The notes: a model not told the origin generated them from the letters alone. A DNA stretch of 64,000 nt from Vampirovibrionales bacterium (GCA_016712355.1 JADJRF010000005.1:124001-188000), one strand, 5' to 3'; positions 33,663 to 42,759 are shown, counted from the first letter of the stretch. Translations and numbers: made by a program.

Positions 33663-34116
33663 ACGTCTTAATCAGCAGAACAGCCTGCATGATAGCCAGT
33701 GCAGATAGTAGAATCAGCACCGTGCGCTTCATGTTCTTTTCCCAGCGGGTACGCGTCGCGCTGAAAACCGAGAAGGCGGCAGTCGTGGTTTCCAAACGCT
33801 TGTTCAGCGAATACAGAATGTCGCGAACAATCTGAGGCGTCTGCGCAAGCTCGCTCTCGATTTCTTCTCGGGAAATAATCAACAATTCAACATCAGTTTT
33901 GGCGATGGCAGTAGCGGATCGGAATCCGGCCTGATCAAACATATACATTTCGCCAAAAACTTCGCCCTCTGTCACTTCACTCAGGATAAAAGGGGTGGCC
34001 TCATCGGTTTCCTTGCAGACGACAACCTGTCCTTTAGAAACGCGAAACGTCTCGCGGCCAAACGTGCCTTCGGCAATAATTTTCTCGCCTGCGCGATACG
34101 TTCGGCTCACCGCCAT
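33652..34116 (-). CDS. Cyclic-nucleotide-binding domain protein with C-terminal membrane anchor
   Basis: The 154-aa protein is one CRP-type cNMP-binding barrel (about residues 5-95; GQVVVCKETDE, FGEMYMFDQAGFRSATAIAKTDVELLII) without a DNA-binding domain. It ends in a membrane helix (TVLILLSALAIMQAVLLI). The phosphate-binding cassette FGEMxxxDQAGFRSATA lacks the canonical RxAxx spacing in part, so ligand binding is uncertain. The start at 34116 (MAVSRTY) is preferred because GAGGGAAG lies just upstream; ATG 34137 is also in frame. Role unknown, probably a membrane-tethered sensor. Confidence 0.8.
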   Translation of the reverse strand: MAVSRTYRAGEKIIAEGTFGRETFRVSKGQVVVCKETDEATPFILSEVTEGEVFGEMYMFDQAGFRSATAIAKTDVELLIISREEIESELAQTPQIVRDILYSLNKRLETTTAAFSVFSATRTRWEKNMKRTVLILLSALAIMQAVLLIKTFTP

Positions 34117-34244
34117 GTCAGCTTCCCTCAAATCCATACCGCAACTTATCTGTTAGACACTGCTTTCGCCCGTATTATGACGGACAGACGCGCGGCATGG
34201 CAAGCCGTTTTGCGCCGAGTCGTCCGAACGGTATAGTAGATCGT

Positions 34245-35003
34245 ATGATGAGCGCCCTTTCGGATCTGTCTCTCACGGACCGCATTGCCCTGCCCACGCG
34301 AGCGGTGCGTCAATGGTCCGTTAATCACTTCAAGACATGGCGTCGATGTCGGCGCAAGTTTGAGCTTGATGTGGTTCAGGCCTTGCGTTGGCCGTCTGAT
34401 CAGCGCAATTTTGCGCTCGGACAGGATGTTCATAAACTTATGGATTATCAGGCGCGCGGTTTTGATTGCGAAGCGCTCGTGGCAGCGGCGAGCCCAGGTG
34501 TTCAGCGCGCATGGCGTCTGTTAATGGCGCATCCCGCCAGCCAATGGCCCGCGATTGCCAGTGAATGGGGATTTCTGACTCCGCTGGCAACAACGCCCAG
34601 GTCCTGGCTAACGGGCCGCATTGACCGTATTTCGAAAGATCCGCAAACAGGCCGCATCTGGGTTATTGACTGGAAAACGGGCACAGCCGCCCCTCGCGAG
34701 CCACACGCCGACTGGCAGACCATTGCCTATCGATACGCCGTCTGCGAAGCCAAGCGAGAGTTAGGACTTGACGCCTCTTTTAGGCCCGAAGAAATAGGCT
34801 TTCTCTACGTCGAAGTAAAAGATCGTATTCGCGTGATGGAGATCCCCTATGACCAGGACGCCCATGAGGCGGCGCGATGCCTGTTGCGCGACACGGCGCA
34901 AGCCATGACTGATGCGCGCGCATTCCCCTTACCGCCGTCTTGTCCAGACCGCCACTGTCCATACTCGCCGGTCTGCGGGATTCGGGCGACGAGCGGCCCC
35001 TAA
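34245..35003 (+). CDS. PD-(D/E)XK nuclease superfamily protein (RecB/Cas4-like)
   Basis: The protein is 252 aa from ATG 34245 (the frame is open to 34197). It has the N-terminal WSVNHFKTWRRCRRKFELD block with a Cys, GRIDRIS...GRIWVIDWKTGTA as the catalytic D...DxK motif, a QTIAYRYAV motif IV, and C-terminal CPYSPVCG. Four Cys-containing sites fit a PDDEXK_1 RecB-type domain with possible Fe-S binding, as in AddB or Cas4. There are no cas genes nearby, so DNA repair is more likely. TATAGT lies 7 nt before the start, suggesting a short or leaderless mRNA. Confidence 0.82.
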   Translation: MMSALSDLSLTDRIALPTRAVRQWSVNHFKTWRRCRRKFELDVVQALRWPSDQRNFALGQDVHKLMDYQARGFDCEALVAAASPGVQRAWRLLMAHPASQWPAIASEWGFLTPLATTPRSWLTGRIDRISKDPQTGRIWVIDWKTGTAAPREPHADWQTIAYRYAVCEAKRELGLDASFRPEEIGFLYVEVKDRIRVMEIPYDQDAHEAARCLLRDTAQAMTDARAFPLPPSCPDRHCPYSPVCGIRATSGP

Positions 35004-35023
35004 TGCCGTTTATTGGGTATTTC

Positions 35024-35032
35024 TGATATGAT
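35024..35032 (+). promoter_or_regulatory. Extended -10 promoter of the HlyD/ABC operon
   Basis: TG-A-TATGAT fits an extended -10. It lies 40 nt before the HlyD-like start at 35072, leaving a leader of about 33 nt. No convincing -35 is seen. Confidence 0.5.
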
Positions 35033-35071
35033 AAGCCCCTTGCATTTGTTGGGCGGAGTCGCGTCACGCCG

Positions 35072-36214
35072 ATGAAACTTATCTTCTCGCTCGTCTTGCT
35101 CGCAATCGCTTGCATTGCGCTGGTCGGGGCGCTGGTTATTCTTCCCGAAAAAGAAAGCCTCACGGTAACAGGACTCGTGCAGGCGCGCGAGATGAAAGAC
35201 GCCTCGCGCTTTGGCGGACGTATCAAGACCGTTCTGGTACGCGAAGGAGATCGCGTCACCAAGGGCCAAACGCTGCTGACATTTGACAACTCGGAATTAC
35301 TCGCCAAGATCGCGCAGGCGCAAGCAGATCTCACACAGACGCAAGCCCGCGCGCAAATGATTAGCCAAGGCGCAGACGCCACCGATATCCGCCAAGCCTA
35401 TTCGCAAGTACAGCAATCAGAAGACAATCTGTCGTTGATTTCTAAAACCGGCGGCATCGAAAGCGCCAAGGCTCAAGCTGCGCTCCAGGCCGCTCAGGTG
35501 GATTATGACAAAGCGCTTGCCGCCAAACAGAACGCGCCACAAATGCTTAGCGAGGGCATTATTTCACAGCAGAAATTCAACGAGATCAGCGCCCAGTTCG
35601 AAGCCGCTAATAGCGCCGTCAAAGCCGCTCGACAGGGGTATCAACAGGCCAGCGGCGGCGCACGACGCGATCAGCTTAATATTGCGCGCGCGCGCGTCGA
35701 CGCCTCCCGCGCCAATTATCAAAAATTGCTCAAGGGCGCCAACAGGGAAGAACTGACCATTGCGCTCTCTACGGTCGATCAGGCCAAAAGCCAGTTAGCC
35801 GCATTAAAAGCACAGCTTTCCGAGATGGAAATGCACGCCAAAATTAGCGGACAGGTCACGATTCTGGATCGAGCGCCGGGTGATCTGGCCCTGCCGGGTG
35901 TGCCGGTTGTATCAATTATTGATTACACTGACTTGTGGTCAGATATCTATGTACCGGAAAACAAGCTGTATATGGCACGCGCCGGTCAACGCATCGTTGC
36001 CATCACCTCCGCCTACGATAAGCGTACAAAATTCGATGGCGCAATCGCCTACGTGAATCCTCAAAGCGCCTTTGTCCCATCCGGCGAGCAAAGTAACAGC
36101 GGCGAACAGTCCGCCTTTCGGGTCAAGGTCCGCCTTAATGCGATGGACCGCAGCGGACAATGGTCCCTATACCCCGGCATGAAAGTTAAAATCAAACTCA
36201 CGGCGACGCGTTAG
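35072..36214 (+). CDS. HlyD-family membrane fusion protein
   Basis: The 380-aa protein has an N-terminal membrane helix (LIFSLVLLAIACIALVGALVIL), a split biotinyl-lipoyl domain (SRFGGRIKTVLVREGDRVTKGQTLL and MEMHAKISGQVTILDRAPGDLALPG) and a long coiled-coil hairpin of about 180 residues rich in Gln and Ala. It links an inner-membrane ABC transporter to the outer layers. It is first in an operon with an ATPase and an ABC-2 permease, the YbhG/YbhF/YbhR-type arrangement for drug or lipid export. Confidence 0.9.
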   Translation: MKLIFSLVLLAIACIALVGALVILPEKESLTVTGLVQAREMKDASRFGGRIKTVLVREGDRVTKGQTLLTFDNSELLAKIAQAQADLTQTQARAQMISQGADATDIRQAYSQVQQSEDNLSLISKTGGIESAKAQAALQAAQVDYDKALAAKQNAPQMLSEGIISQQKFNEISAQFEAANSAVKAARQGYQQASGGARRDQLNIARARVDASRANYQKLLKGANREELTIALSTVDQAKSQLAALKAQLSEMEMHAKISGQVTILDRAPGDLALPGVPVVSIIDYTDLWSDIYVPENKLYMARAGQRIVAITSAYDKRTKFDGAIAYVNPQSAFVPSGEQSNSGEQSAFRVKVRLNAMDRSGQWSLYPGMKVKIKLTATR

Positions 36215-36239
36215 CCGTGCCCAGAAGGCCGCTTGCGCT

Positions 36240-37262
36240 ATGAGCGCCCTCACCCCGCCGCCGCCGGCGATTATAACCGAGGACTTAATCCGCCGCTTTG
36301 GTGAGAAGGTCGCCGTCAATCGGTTAAACCTGTCGATAGCGCGCGGCGAAATTTTTGGGTTTCTCGGCCCCAATGGATCGGGCAAGTCCACCACCATTAA
36401 GATGCTTTGCGGTTTGCTCGCGCCGAGTTCCGGGCGCGCCGAAGTGGCGGGCATTGACGTGGACCAGGACCCCGAGCAGGTACGCGCACGCATCGGTTAT
36501 ATGCCGCAACGGTTTAGCCTGTATGAAGATCTGACCGTCGAAGAAAACCTGGATTTCTACGGCCAGCTATATGGCGTCGTCGGACGCGCCGGAGCGGCCC
36601 GCAAACGCGCAGTGATTGAACTGGTAGGCATCGGCGCTTACCGAAAATATCTGGGCAAACAGCTCTCCGGTGGCTGGAAGCAGCGTCTTGCGCTCTGCTG
36701 CGCTCTAGTCCACGAGCCCGATATCATTTTTCTGGACGAGCCCACTGCATCAATGGATCCTGTCGCGCGGCGCGAGCTCTGGGACCTGCTCTTTTCATTG
36801 GCGAGTTCGGGCGTGACACTCTTTGTGACCACCCATTACATGGATGAAGCCGAGCGCTGCAGCAGCGTCGGCTATATCTATAACTCCCGCTTAATCGTCA
36901 GCGGCGGGCCTGATGAACTCAAACAAGTGCGCGAAGTAGTGGGTCAGGGCAATCAACGTTTTGAAGTCGTTTGCCGTCCACTGGTGGGTTCGTTTAATCT
37001 GGTCAAAGCGCTCGATTATGTTCATGAAGTGACCATTTTTGGCCAGGCCTTGCACGTCACAACGCCTGCCGATATGGACATTGAGCGTCTCCAGCGTGAC
37101 TTGCGCGCCCGTTCCGTGGATGTTCGCCATATTCGCGCCATTGAACCGTCGCTGGAAGACGTCTTCGTGACGCTGACCCAGGCCAACGTCCGCTATGACG
37201 AAGACATGCGCCGCAATCGCGCCAGTACCGTCAAGGTCGGATGGGAGGGGCTGGAAGGATGA
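36240..37262 (+). CDS. ABC transporter ATPase (ABC-2 exporter type)
   Basis: The 340-aa ATPase has Walker A GPNGSGKST (about residue 44), Q-loop MPQRFSLYEDLTVEENL, signature LSGGWKQRLAL (one substitution from LSGGxxQR) and Walker B IIFLDEPTASMDP, then the H-loop TTHYMDEAERC. The C-terminal 100 residues form the regulatory tail usual for DrrA/YbhF proteins. Its TGA overlaps the permease ATG by four bases. It energises export by the following permease. Confidence 0.93.
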   Translation: MSALTPPPPAIITEDLIRRFGEKVAVNRLNLSIARGEIFGFLGPNGSGKSTTIKMLCGLLAPSSGRAEVAGIDVDQDPEQVRARIGYMPQRFSLYEDLTVEENLDFYGQLYGVVGRAGAARKRAVIELVGIGAYRKYLGKQLSGGWKQRLALCCALVHEPDIIFLDEPTASMDPVARRELWDLLFSLASSGVTLFVTTHYMDEAERCSSVGYIYNSRLIVSGGPDELKQVREVVGQGNQRFEVVCRPLVGSFNLVKALDYVHEVTIFGQALHVTTPADMDIERLQRDLRARSVDVRHIRAIEPSLEDVFVTLTQANVRYDEDMRRNRASTVKVGWEGLEG

Positions 37263-38443
37263 CAACGCGCGCGCGTTCGCGAATCACGCTGGCTGGCATT
37301 CGCTCAGTGTTTCGCAAAGAACTGATTCAGCTTATGCGCGACCCCTATCTGGTCGCCTTTATTATTACGCTGCCCATTATGCAATTGCTGGTAACAGGGC
37401 TGGCCATCTCGAAAGAGCTCCGGCACGTGCCCATGGTCGTCTGTAATTACGACAAGCGCAACGGTTCATTTGAATTGCTCAAAGCATTCAACAACAGCCC
37501 TTATTTTGAGATTGATGATGCGAACTACGTCAGCTCAGAAGACGCATTGAACCGCAAGATTCGCCAAGGCAAGTTCCGCATCGGCGTCACCATCCCGCCG
37601 GATTATTCTTCGAGGCTGATGAGCGGATCTGGCCCTGCGCAAGTAGATATTACCGTCGACGGTACTCACGCCAACATCGCCAAAAGTATTCATGCCTCAG
37701 CGCTACTAGTGATTGAGCGACACACGCGCCAACTTATGAATGCACAATCGATTGTCAGCGGCAGTCTTGCGCGCAGCGAGTCGGGCGGACTATCAGCCGC
37801 CGTGATTCAACCGCGATCCAAAATTCTGTATAACCCTGACCTGCAATCGTCTTATTTTCTGATTCCGGGCATTCTCGCCATTATTATGCACATGATGACG
37901 ATTCTGTTTACAAGTTTCGCGATTGTCCGAGAGCGTGAAAACGGCACGCTGGAGCAATTAATGTCGACGCCTATTCGCGTGGCGGATCTGATGATTGGCA
38001 AGGTGATCCCTTACGCCGTCATTGGTCTTCTCGACATGATGCTGACACTGGGCGTCATGGTGTGGTTTTTTCATATCAGCATCTCGGGTAGTTTCTGGTT
38101 TCTGATTCTGGCGTCGATTATCTTTATCGTGACGTCGCTCGCCATCGGCCTGTTGATTTCCACCACCTGCCGCTCACAGGTACAGGCAGTGCAATTAACG
38201 CTGGCTTTGCTGCTGCCCAGCCTGCTCATCAGCGGCTTTGTCTTCCCCCTGGAGCCGATGCCGTGGGTGATTAAGGCGTTTAGTTACTCGCTGCCGCTAA
38301 CCTATTATCTTGATATCATTCGCGGGGTCGTAATCAAGGGTATTGGCCTGCTGGAACTCTGGCAGCCGTTGTTAGCGCTGGTTGCGCTATCGTCTGGGCT
38401 ACTGGCGCTCTGCATCGCCCGCTTTAAAAAACAGATCGCATAA
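37259..38443 (+). CDS. ABC-2 type permease
   Basis: The 394-aa permease starts with a basic cytoplasmic segment and TM1 (DPYLVAFIITLPIMQLLVTGLAI), then a large periplasmic domain of about 150 residues. Five further helices follow: LIPGILAIIMHMMTILFTSFAI, IGLLDMMLTLGVMVWFF, FLILASIIFIVTSLAIGLLI, LLLPSLLISGFVF and LLALVALSSGLLALCIA. The motif RERENGTLEQLMSTPI before TM3 is characteristic of the YhhJ/YbhR family. The start at 37259 (ATGA overlap, GGAGGGG upstream) replaces the in-frame GTG at 37241. Confidence 0.93.
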   Translation: MTTRARSRITLAGIRSVFRKELIQLMRDPYLVAFIITLPIMQLLVTGLAISKELRHVPMVVCNYDKRNGSFELLKAFNNSPYFEIDDANYVSSEDALNRKIRQGKFRIGVTIPPDYSSRLMSGSGPAQVDITVDGTHANIAKSIHASALLVIERHTRQLMNAQSIVSGSLARSESGGLSAAVIQPRSKILYNPDLQSSYFLIPGILAIIMHMMTILFTSFAIVRERENGTLEQLMSTPIRVADLMIGKVIPYAVIGLLDMMLTLGVMVWFFHISISGSFWFLILASIIFIVTSLAIGLLISTTCRSQVQAVQLTLALLLPSLLISGFVFPLEPMPWVIKAFSYSLPLTYYLDIIRGVVIKGIGLLELWQPLLALVALSSGLLALCIARFKKQIA

Positions 38444-38450
38444 AGCGCAC

Positions 38451-40157
38451 TTACGCTTGAAATAACTGATCAATCCGCTCGAGAATTTCGGCGTCTGTCA
38501 GCTCTGGAACGCTCGCATTGAGAGACAGCGCATGGCTATAAGCGCGCGCCGCCTCGGACGTCTGGCCTAGCAATTCCTGAGCGCGTCCCAGATTGAAAGC
38601 CGCCAGCGTGTAATCTGGCTTCAACGCCAACGCGCGGGTAAACAGGGTGAGGGCTTCTGCCCCATTGTAATATTCATCGAGATAAATCACGCCCAGATTA
38701 TTAACGGCCACGGCATTCTCCGGCGCCAGAGCCAAGGCTCGACGATACGCGTCAGCGGCTTCATCGTTGCGATCGAGCTGCCACAGCAGATAGCCAATAT
38801 AGTTCTCATAATCGGCATTATTCGGGTCTTCCTGCAGCAGTTCGGCGTATAACGCCATTGCGCCCTGAAAGTTCCCCTGCTCATAATACAGCTCGGCCAG
38901 CATCAGCATGGCATCGAGATTATCGGGGTCCAGTTCGCGCGCCAACTCGAATACTTCTACGGCAGCCTCAATATCCTGATGCGCCTGATAATAAATCGTG
39001 CCTACCGTTTGGGCGACCGTTGACATCCACACCGGGTCATCGCCATGGCTGATGGCAAGCCGATATTCCTGCACCGCGCCGTCATAATCGTTGAGTTTGA
39101 ACAGCGCATAGGCCATATTACTGTGTATGTAAGGGTTTTTAGGTTGCCGCGAGGCGCATTCCTTAAGGTAATAAAGCGCCCGCATGTAGTCTTGAGTCTC
39201 GATATAAACGCGCCCCAATTGTGCGCGCGTCTCGCCGTCCTGAGGATCCAGCGCGAGCGCCTTTTCAAGTCGCAGGGCCGCCTGCGGGGCGTCTTGGCGA
39301 TGGGCATAGGCCATGCCGAGGCGTTTATTGAGATCCGCCGACTCAGGGGCCAGTTCAACGGCCCGCGTCAGACAATAAATAGCGGCATCCGGGTGATGAA
39401 CCGACTCGTAATAGCCTCCCAGGAGCGTCCAGAAAATGGGTTCGCCGGGATAGCGCTGTGAACCCCATTCGTAAGCCCACGAGGAGAACAGGCCCATACG
39501 GAAGGCTTGCAGCGTCCTACCGCATACCAGCAGCGTCTGAACTTCGATATCCTGAATCAGCGCGTCGCGCATTTGAGCGCGCACGTCGCCATCGAGCGGC
39601 AACAGCGCCAGCCCTGCCATAAACTGCGCCAGTCCCTCGCCCACACCCCGTAGTCGCATCAGCGACGGCTGACGAGAGGCCGCGGCTTCATGAATCAACA
39701 GGCTGCCCAAAGCCAGACGCGCTTTCGGCAATTGCAAGGGCCTGAGGGCGATGGCGTCACGAAACCACTGACGTGCGCGTTCCGTACGCCCGGTTTTCTT
39801 GCAAAAATGACCCAAAAACAGCTTGGCTTCGGCATTTTTTGGGTTATACGTCAGGGCGAGCTCGCCGTAATGCAACGCCTGTTCCTGGCTGATATCACCA
39901 TTTTCCCACAAGGCCGACGCAAGCCGAACATAAGCTTCAGGCAAATTAGGCTCGGCTTCAAGCGCGCGACGATAGTGCCGAATGGCGGATTCCAGATCCG
40001 GGCGCTGGGCTCGCGCCAGATAGCTATTGTAATGACGGTTGGCGAGCTTCAGGAAATCCCGGGCAGAAAGGGCTTGCGACGAGGAAGTCTCCTCATCGAG
40101 GCGTTGTCCGTCGGCGAACGCGGCATGCGAATGTCGGGTGTGGTCGCTGAGCGTCAT
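38451..40157 (-). CDS. Large TPR-repeat protein
   Basis: The product is 568 aa from ATG 40157, with in-frame alternatives at 40208 and TTG 40271. It is almost entirely tetratricopeptide repeats, seen as recurring A(L/I)..YRRALEAEPN..EAYVRLA-type helices, for example NPKNAEAKLFLGHF, DPDNLDAMLMLAELYY, DPNNADYENYIGYLL and ALKPDYTLAAFNLG. At least twelve units can be counted. No signal peptide is clear, so a cytoplasmic scaffold is likely. The gene runs convergent with the permease, 8 nt apart, and is preceded by a regulated leader or small RNA unit at 40358-40506. Confidence 0.85.
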   Translation of the reverse strand: MTLSDHTRHSHAAFADGQRLDEETSSSQALSARDFLKLANRHYNSYLARAQRPDLESAIRHYRRALEAEPNLPEAYVRLASALWENGDISQEQALHYGELALTYNPKNAEAKLFLGHFCKKTGRTERARQWFRDAIALRPLQLPKARLALGSLLIHEAAASRQPSLMRLRGVGEGLAQFMAGLALLPLDGDVRAQMRDALIQDIEVQTLLVCGRTLQAFRMGLFSSWAYEWGSQRYPGEPIFWTLLGGYYESVHHPDAAIYCLTRAVELAPESADLNKRLGMAYAHRQDAPQAALRLEKALALDPQDGETRAQLGRVYIETQDYMRALYYLKECASRQPKNPYIHSNMAYALFKLNDYDGAVQEYRLAISHGDDPVWMSTVAQTVGTIYYQAHQDIEAAVEVFELARELDPDNLDAMLMLAELYYEQGNFQGAMALYAELLQEDPNNADYENYIGYLLWQLDRNDEAADAYRRALALAPENAVAVNNLGVIYLDEYYNGAEALTLFTRALALKPDYTLAAFNLGRAQELLGQTSEAARAYSHALSLNASVPELTDAEILERIDQLFQA

Positions 40158-40357
40158 AACATCCCCAAGGCTTGATAATAACCCGCCTAACGCCGGCGGC
40201 GCCCGCATGGCCGTCACCAGAAAAAGGGCCTGCGATGCAAATTTTGTAGAGGCAAAGAAGCCTTCGACCAAACCGCAGGAAACTTTATATCATCCAGCCG
40301 ACGTAAGTTCGTGTCCTCAGACGTTCAGACGTACGCACCGCGAGACTCCCCGCGACA

Positions 40358-40392
40358 GAAAAAGACGCCCCTGATATAAATTCAGGCGCGTC
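40358..40392 (-). terminator. Leftward terminator in the TPR leader
   Basis: On the minus strand GACGC-G-CCTGA and TCAGG-G-GCGTC form two 5-bp helices with one G-G mismatch around ATTTATA, followed by TTTTTC. It lies between the promoter at 40478-40506 and the TPR gene. Confidence 0.75.
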
Positions 40393-40471
40393 ATCAGAAT
40401 GTCCTGTATGGGAAATGGGGTGCGACTCAAAGATCGCAACATCATTAATGAGAAAGATTCTCAAATATTTG
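40358..40471 (-). ncRNA. Short transcription unit: small RNA or attenuated leader of the TPR gene
   Basis: A near-consensus promoter (40478-40506) drives leftward transcription starting near 40471 and a hairpin terminator ends at 40358, giving about 114 nt. No open frame with a ribosome site lies within it. The TPR gene starts 150-200 nt further along the same strand, so the unit may be a leader with conditional termination or an independent small RNA. Confidence 0.5.
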
Positions 40472-40474
40472 AGA
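40459..40474. promoter_or_regulatory. 16-bp perfect palindrome at a transcription start
   Basis: TCTCAAATATTTGAGA is fully palindromic and covers the predicted start site of the leftward promoter at 40478-40506. This position is typical of a repressor operator. No regulator is encoded next to it. Confidence 0.55.
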
Positions 40475-40477
40475 GGT

Positions 40478-40506
40478 ATTGTAGCCCCCTCTCGCCAAGG
40501 GGTCAA
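40478..40506 (-). promoter_or_regulatory. Sigma70-like promoter, leftward
   Basis: On the minus strand TTGACC, a 17-nt spacer and TACAAT give a near-consensus promoter. It is one of the best in the chromosomal part of the window. Confidence 0.75.
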
Positions 40507-40569
40507 GCGACTCTCGACGCGAACGCGCCATATACGCCCGGTTGTTTGAAGGGTTTTACGCATAATGGG

Positions 40570-40599
40570 TTTACTTTTGCCAAGCGACTGCTCTATACT
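40570..40599 (+). promoter_or_regulatory. Promoter of tRNA-Asn
   Basis: TTTACT (40570-40575), an 18-nt spacer and TATACT (40594-40599) lie 42 nt before the tRNA-Asn gene. Transcription would begin near 40606, leaving a short 5' leader for RNase P. Confidence 0.6.
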
Positions 40600-40640
40600 C
40601 GGTAACACATTTTTGTAGCCCCCTGTGGGTGACGCTCTAT

Positions 40641-40712
40641 TCCTCAGTAGCTCAACGGTAGAGCATGCGGCTGTTAACCGCAGGGTTGTAGGTTCGAATC
40701 CTACCTGAGGAG
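40641..40712 (+). tRNA. tRNA-Asn(GUU)
   Basis: Acceptor TCCTCAG pairs with CTGAGGA. The D-arm contains AGCTC-AACGGTA-GAGC, the anticodon loop is CTGTTAA with anticodon GTT, and the T-arm is GTAGG-TTCGAAT-CCTAC. The discriminator is G and no CCA is encoded; T-rich sequence follows at once and may act as terminator. Length 72 nt. Confidence 0.96.
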
Positions 40713-40909
40713 TTTTTCTTTTGGGTAGTCCAGGTCATCGCTGCAGACGCTAGCCCAAGCGGCGGCGGATTCTCAGGTATGGTGTTCCGAGAGAGAACCG
40801 CCTTTAGGCGCACGACTGGGGGGTATGTCATTCGGGCGCGCATTCGGTACAATAGCGCCATCGTCACCGCTTACTTTTCGACAACACTTAGAGGAGATTG
40901 GACGACGCC

Positions 40910-41626
40910 ATGTTTTTCCACGACCCCGGTTACATGCTGATTATGCTCGTCGGATTGGCCCTGACGTTTCTCCCTCAGATTTGGGTGAAGAGCGCCTACA
41001 ATCGTTACTCACAGGTTCCCGCCAGCCGGGGCGAAACTGGCGCACAGGTCGCCGAGCGCATTTTGCGCGAGAACGGCGTAACGAACGTAATCGTGGAAGA
41101 AGTCGCGGGCCAGCTCAGCGATCACTACGATCCGGGCGCGCACGCCGTACGGCTGTCAACGGATAACTATCATGGCAGATCCATCGCAGGCGTAGCCATC
41201 GCGGCCCACGAAGTCGGTCATGCGCTACAACACGCGACCGGTTACTACCCGGTTGTCTTACGCGCAGCCATGGTCCCTGTCGTGAATCTGGGCAGCCAAT
41301 TAGGGCCTTTGTTATTGATGGTTTCACTCGGCATGGGCGCCGTGAGCCACGCGATGCCAGGCTGGGCGTGGGGACTTGCCTGGCTGGGCGTTCTGTTATT
41401 CTCGGCCTCGGTCGCCTTTCATATTGTGACTTTGCCAGTGGAAATCAACGCCAGCATGCGGGCCATCAAGATTCTGTCGGATGGCCGCTACGTTACCACT
41501 GACGAATTGCCCGGCGCCAAAAAAGTGCTGACCGCCGCTGCCTTTACTTACGTGGCAGTCGCCCTCTACTCGCTGATTCAGCTCGCCTATTGGGTTTTTC
41601 GTCTGGTTGGCAGTCGCCGCAATTAA
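40910..41626 (+). CDS. Membrane zinc metallopeptidase (YugP/COG2738 family)
   Basis: The 238-aa protein has an N-terminal helix (YMLIMLVGLALTFLP), the family segment SAYNRYSQVPASRGETGAQVAERIL, and the zinc motif HEVGH at residues 100-104 in IAAHEVGHALQHATGY. Three more membrane helices follow, with EINASMRA (the third-ligand Glu region) between them. Such proteases are widespread in Firmicutes and cyanobacteria; substrates are unknown. A GAGGAG lies 12 nt before ATG 40910; TTG 40898 is too close to it. Confidence 0.9.
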   Translation: MFFHDPGYMLIMLVGLALTFLPQIWVKSAYNRYSQVPASRGETGAQVAERILRENGVTNVIVEEVAGQLSDHYDPGAHAVRLSTDNYHGRSIAGVAIAAHEVGHALQHATGYYPVVLRAAMVPVVNLGSQLGPLLLMVSLGMGAVSHAMPGWAWGLAWLGVLLFSASVAFHIVTLPVEINASMRAIKILSDGRYVTTDELPGAKKVLTAAAFTYVAVALYSLIQLAYWVFRLVGSRRN

Positions 41627-41662
41627 GCGAAAGAGCCGCTTAAAAAGGCTTTCAAGACTCTT

Positions 41663-41699
41663 AACGCGGGACGCTGAAAGGCTTCCCGCGTTATTTTTA
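41663..41699 (+). terminator. Terminator between convergent genes
   Basis: AACGCGGGA and TCCCGCGTT form a perfect 9-bp stem with a 12-nt loop, followed by ATTTTTA. It ends the zinc peptidase transcript before the convergent glycosyltransferase gene. Confidence 0.88.
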
Positions 41700-41730
41700 A
41701 ATGCGCATGTGGTCTATTCTTCTATCTATC

Positions 41731-42759
41731 TTAACGCTCAGCCGTCTGCGGCGCCCAAGCGTCGTCTGAGCGCGCGCCGACCATTTGGCGCAATCGGCAA
41801 ACAAGCAATGCCACGCGCAAAATCGCCTTTTCCAGATCGGCGCTCCAGTTCAAAAGCAGATATGACACCGCCTCGGATACGCTTAACGTAATTTTCCAGC
41901 GCAAAAGACGGGCCTGGATGCGAGCCAGGCGTAACGCGTCAAAAATCAGATTCAGCAACAAAAAGGCCAGCAAAGCACGAATCGGCGACATGACGGCCAA
42001 CGCCAGCGGAAACGCGGCCGCGCGCAGTATCGTTTGCCAGAAACCCAAGCGACAATACCCTGCCAGATGCTGATAAGCGTCGGCGGACTCTGGATGCTGA
42101 CACAACAGATATCGCATCCGCGTCATGGTTTGCCAGAAGCGACCCAACTGCCCATATTTTGGCGAGACTCGCAAGGCTTGGTGCCAACAAGCCCACCCAG
42201 GCAGATATTGAACCTGCGCGCCATGTCGCCGCGCTCGGCTCACGAGATCCCAACCTTCTGACCAATGGGACAGCTTGGGGTCAAAACCGCCCAACTCATG
42301 AAATAACGTCTTACGAAAAGCCGCTTGGGTACTGCGATACGGATCGTCTTCCATAACCACCGTATGCAGGAAAGGCTCAATCGCGGGTAATTTAGATTGA
42401 ATTGGCCCATAATAGATGTCGGCGGTCGATCGAGCGACCACGGCGGCAAGTTCTGAGAGCCAGTCGGGGCTGACAGCGCAGTCATCATCCAGAAAAACAA
42501 GATACTCGCCACGCGCCACCCCAGCGCCAAGGTTTCGCGCCTCTCCAGGGCCTTCCTGCGTACAGGCGAGATACGCGATCGGTGGCGAGCCCGGCGGCAA
42601 AGATTCGATACGCGGCTTGAGATCATGAGGCGAACTATCGTCGACCACTATCACCTCAAAGGGCGGGGCGTCGCGCTGTTCGCGCAGGCGCGCCAAGAGC
42701 CCCAGCAACTGCTCAGGCCGGTTGCAGGTAGGAATAATAATGGAAAAAATAATATCCAT
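41731..42759 (-). CDS. Family 2 glycosyltransferase
   Basis: The 342-aa GT-A enzyme starts FSIIIPTCNRPEQLLGLLARL, has the nucleotide-binding VVDDSSPHD, the GEARNLGAGVARGEYLVFLDDDCAVSPDWL segment with its metal-binding DDD, and the acceptor region FRKTLFHELGGFD. After about residue 235 come two hydrophobic stretches (TILRAAAFPLALAVMSPIRALLAFLLLNLIF), suggesting membrane attachment. It likely transfers a sugar to a lipid or surface glycan. No polysaccharide cluster surrounds it. Confidence 0.9.
   Translation of the reverse strand: MDIIFSIIIPTCNRPEQLLGLLARLREQRDAPPFEVIVVDDSSPHDLKPRIESLPPGSPPIAYLACTQEGPGEARNLGAGVARGEYLVFLDDDCAVSPDWLSELAAVVARSTADIYYGPIQSKLPAIEPFLHTVVMEDDPYRSTQAAFRKTLFHELGGFDPKLSHWSEGWDLVSRARRHGAQVQYLPGWACWHQALRVSPKYGQLGRFWQTMTRMRYLLCQHPESADAYQHLAGYCRLGFWQTILRAAAFPLALAVMSPIRALLAFLLLNLIFDALRLARIQARLLRWKITLSVSEAVSYLLLNWSADLEKAILRVALLVCRLRQMVGARSDDAWAPQTAER

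Noticed and set aside
35690..35702. Run of alternating GC in the HlyD-like gene
   Set aside because: Ordinary Ala/Arg codons in a GC-rich coding region.
40285..40608. 107-aa leftward frame
   Set aside because: It runs through a promoter, an operator and a terminator hairpin and has no ribosome site.
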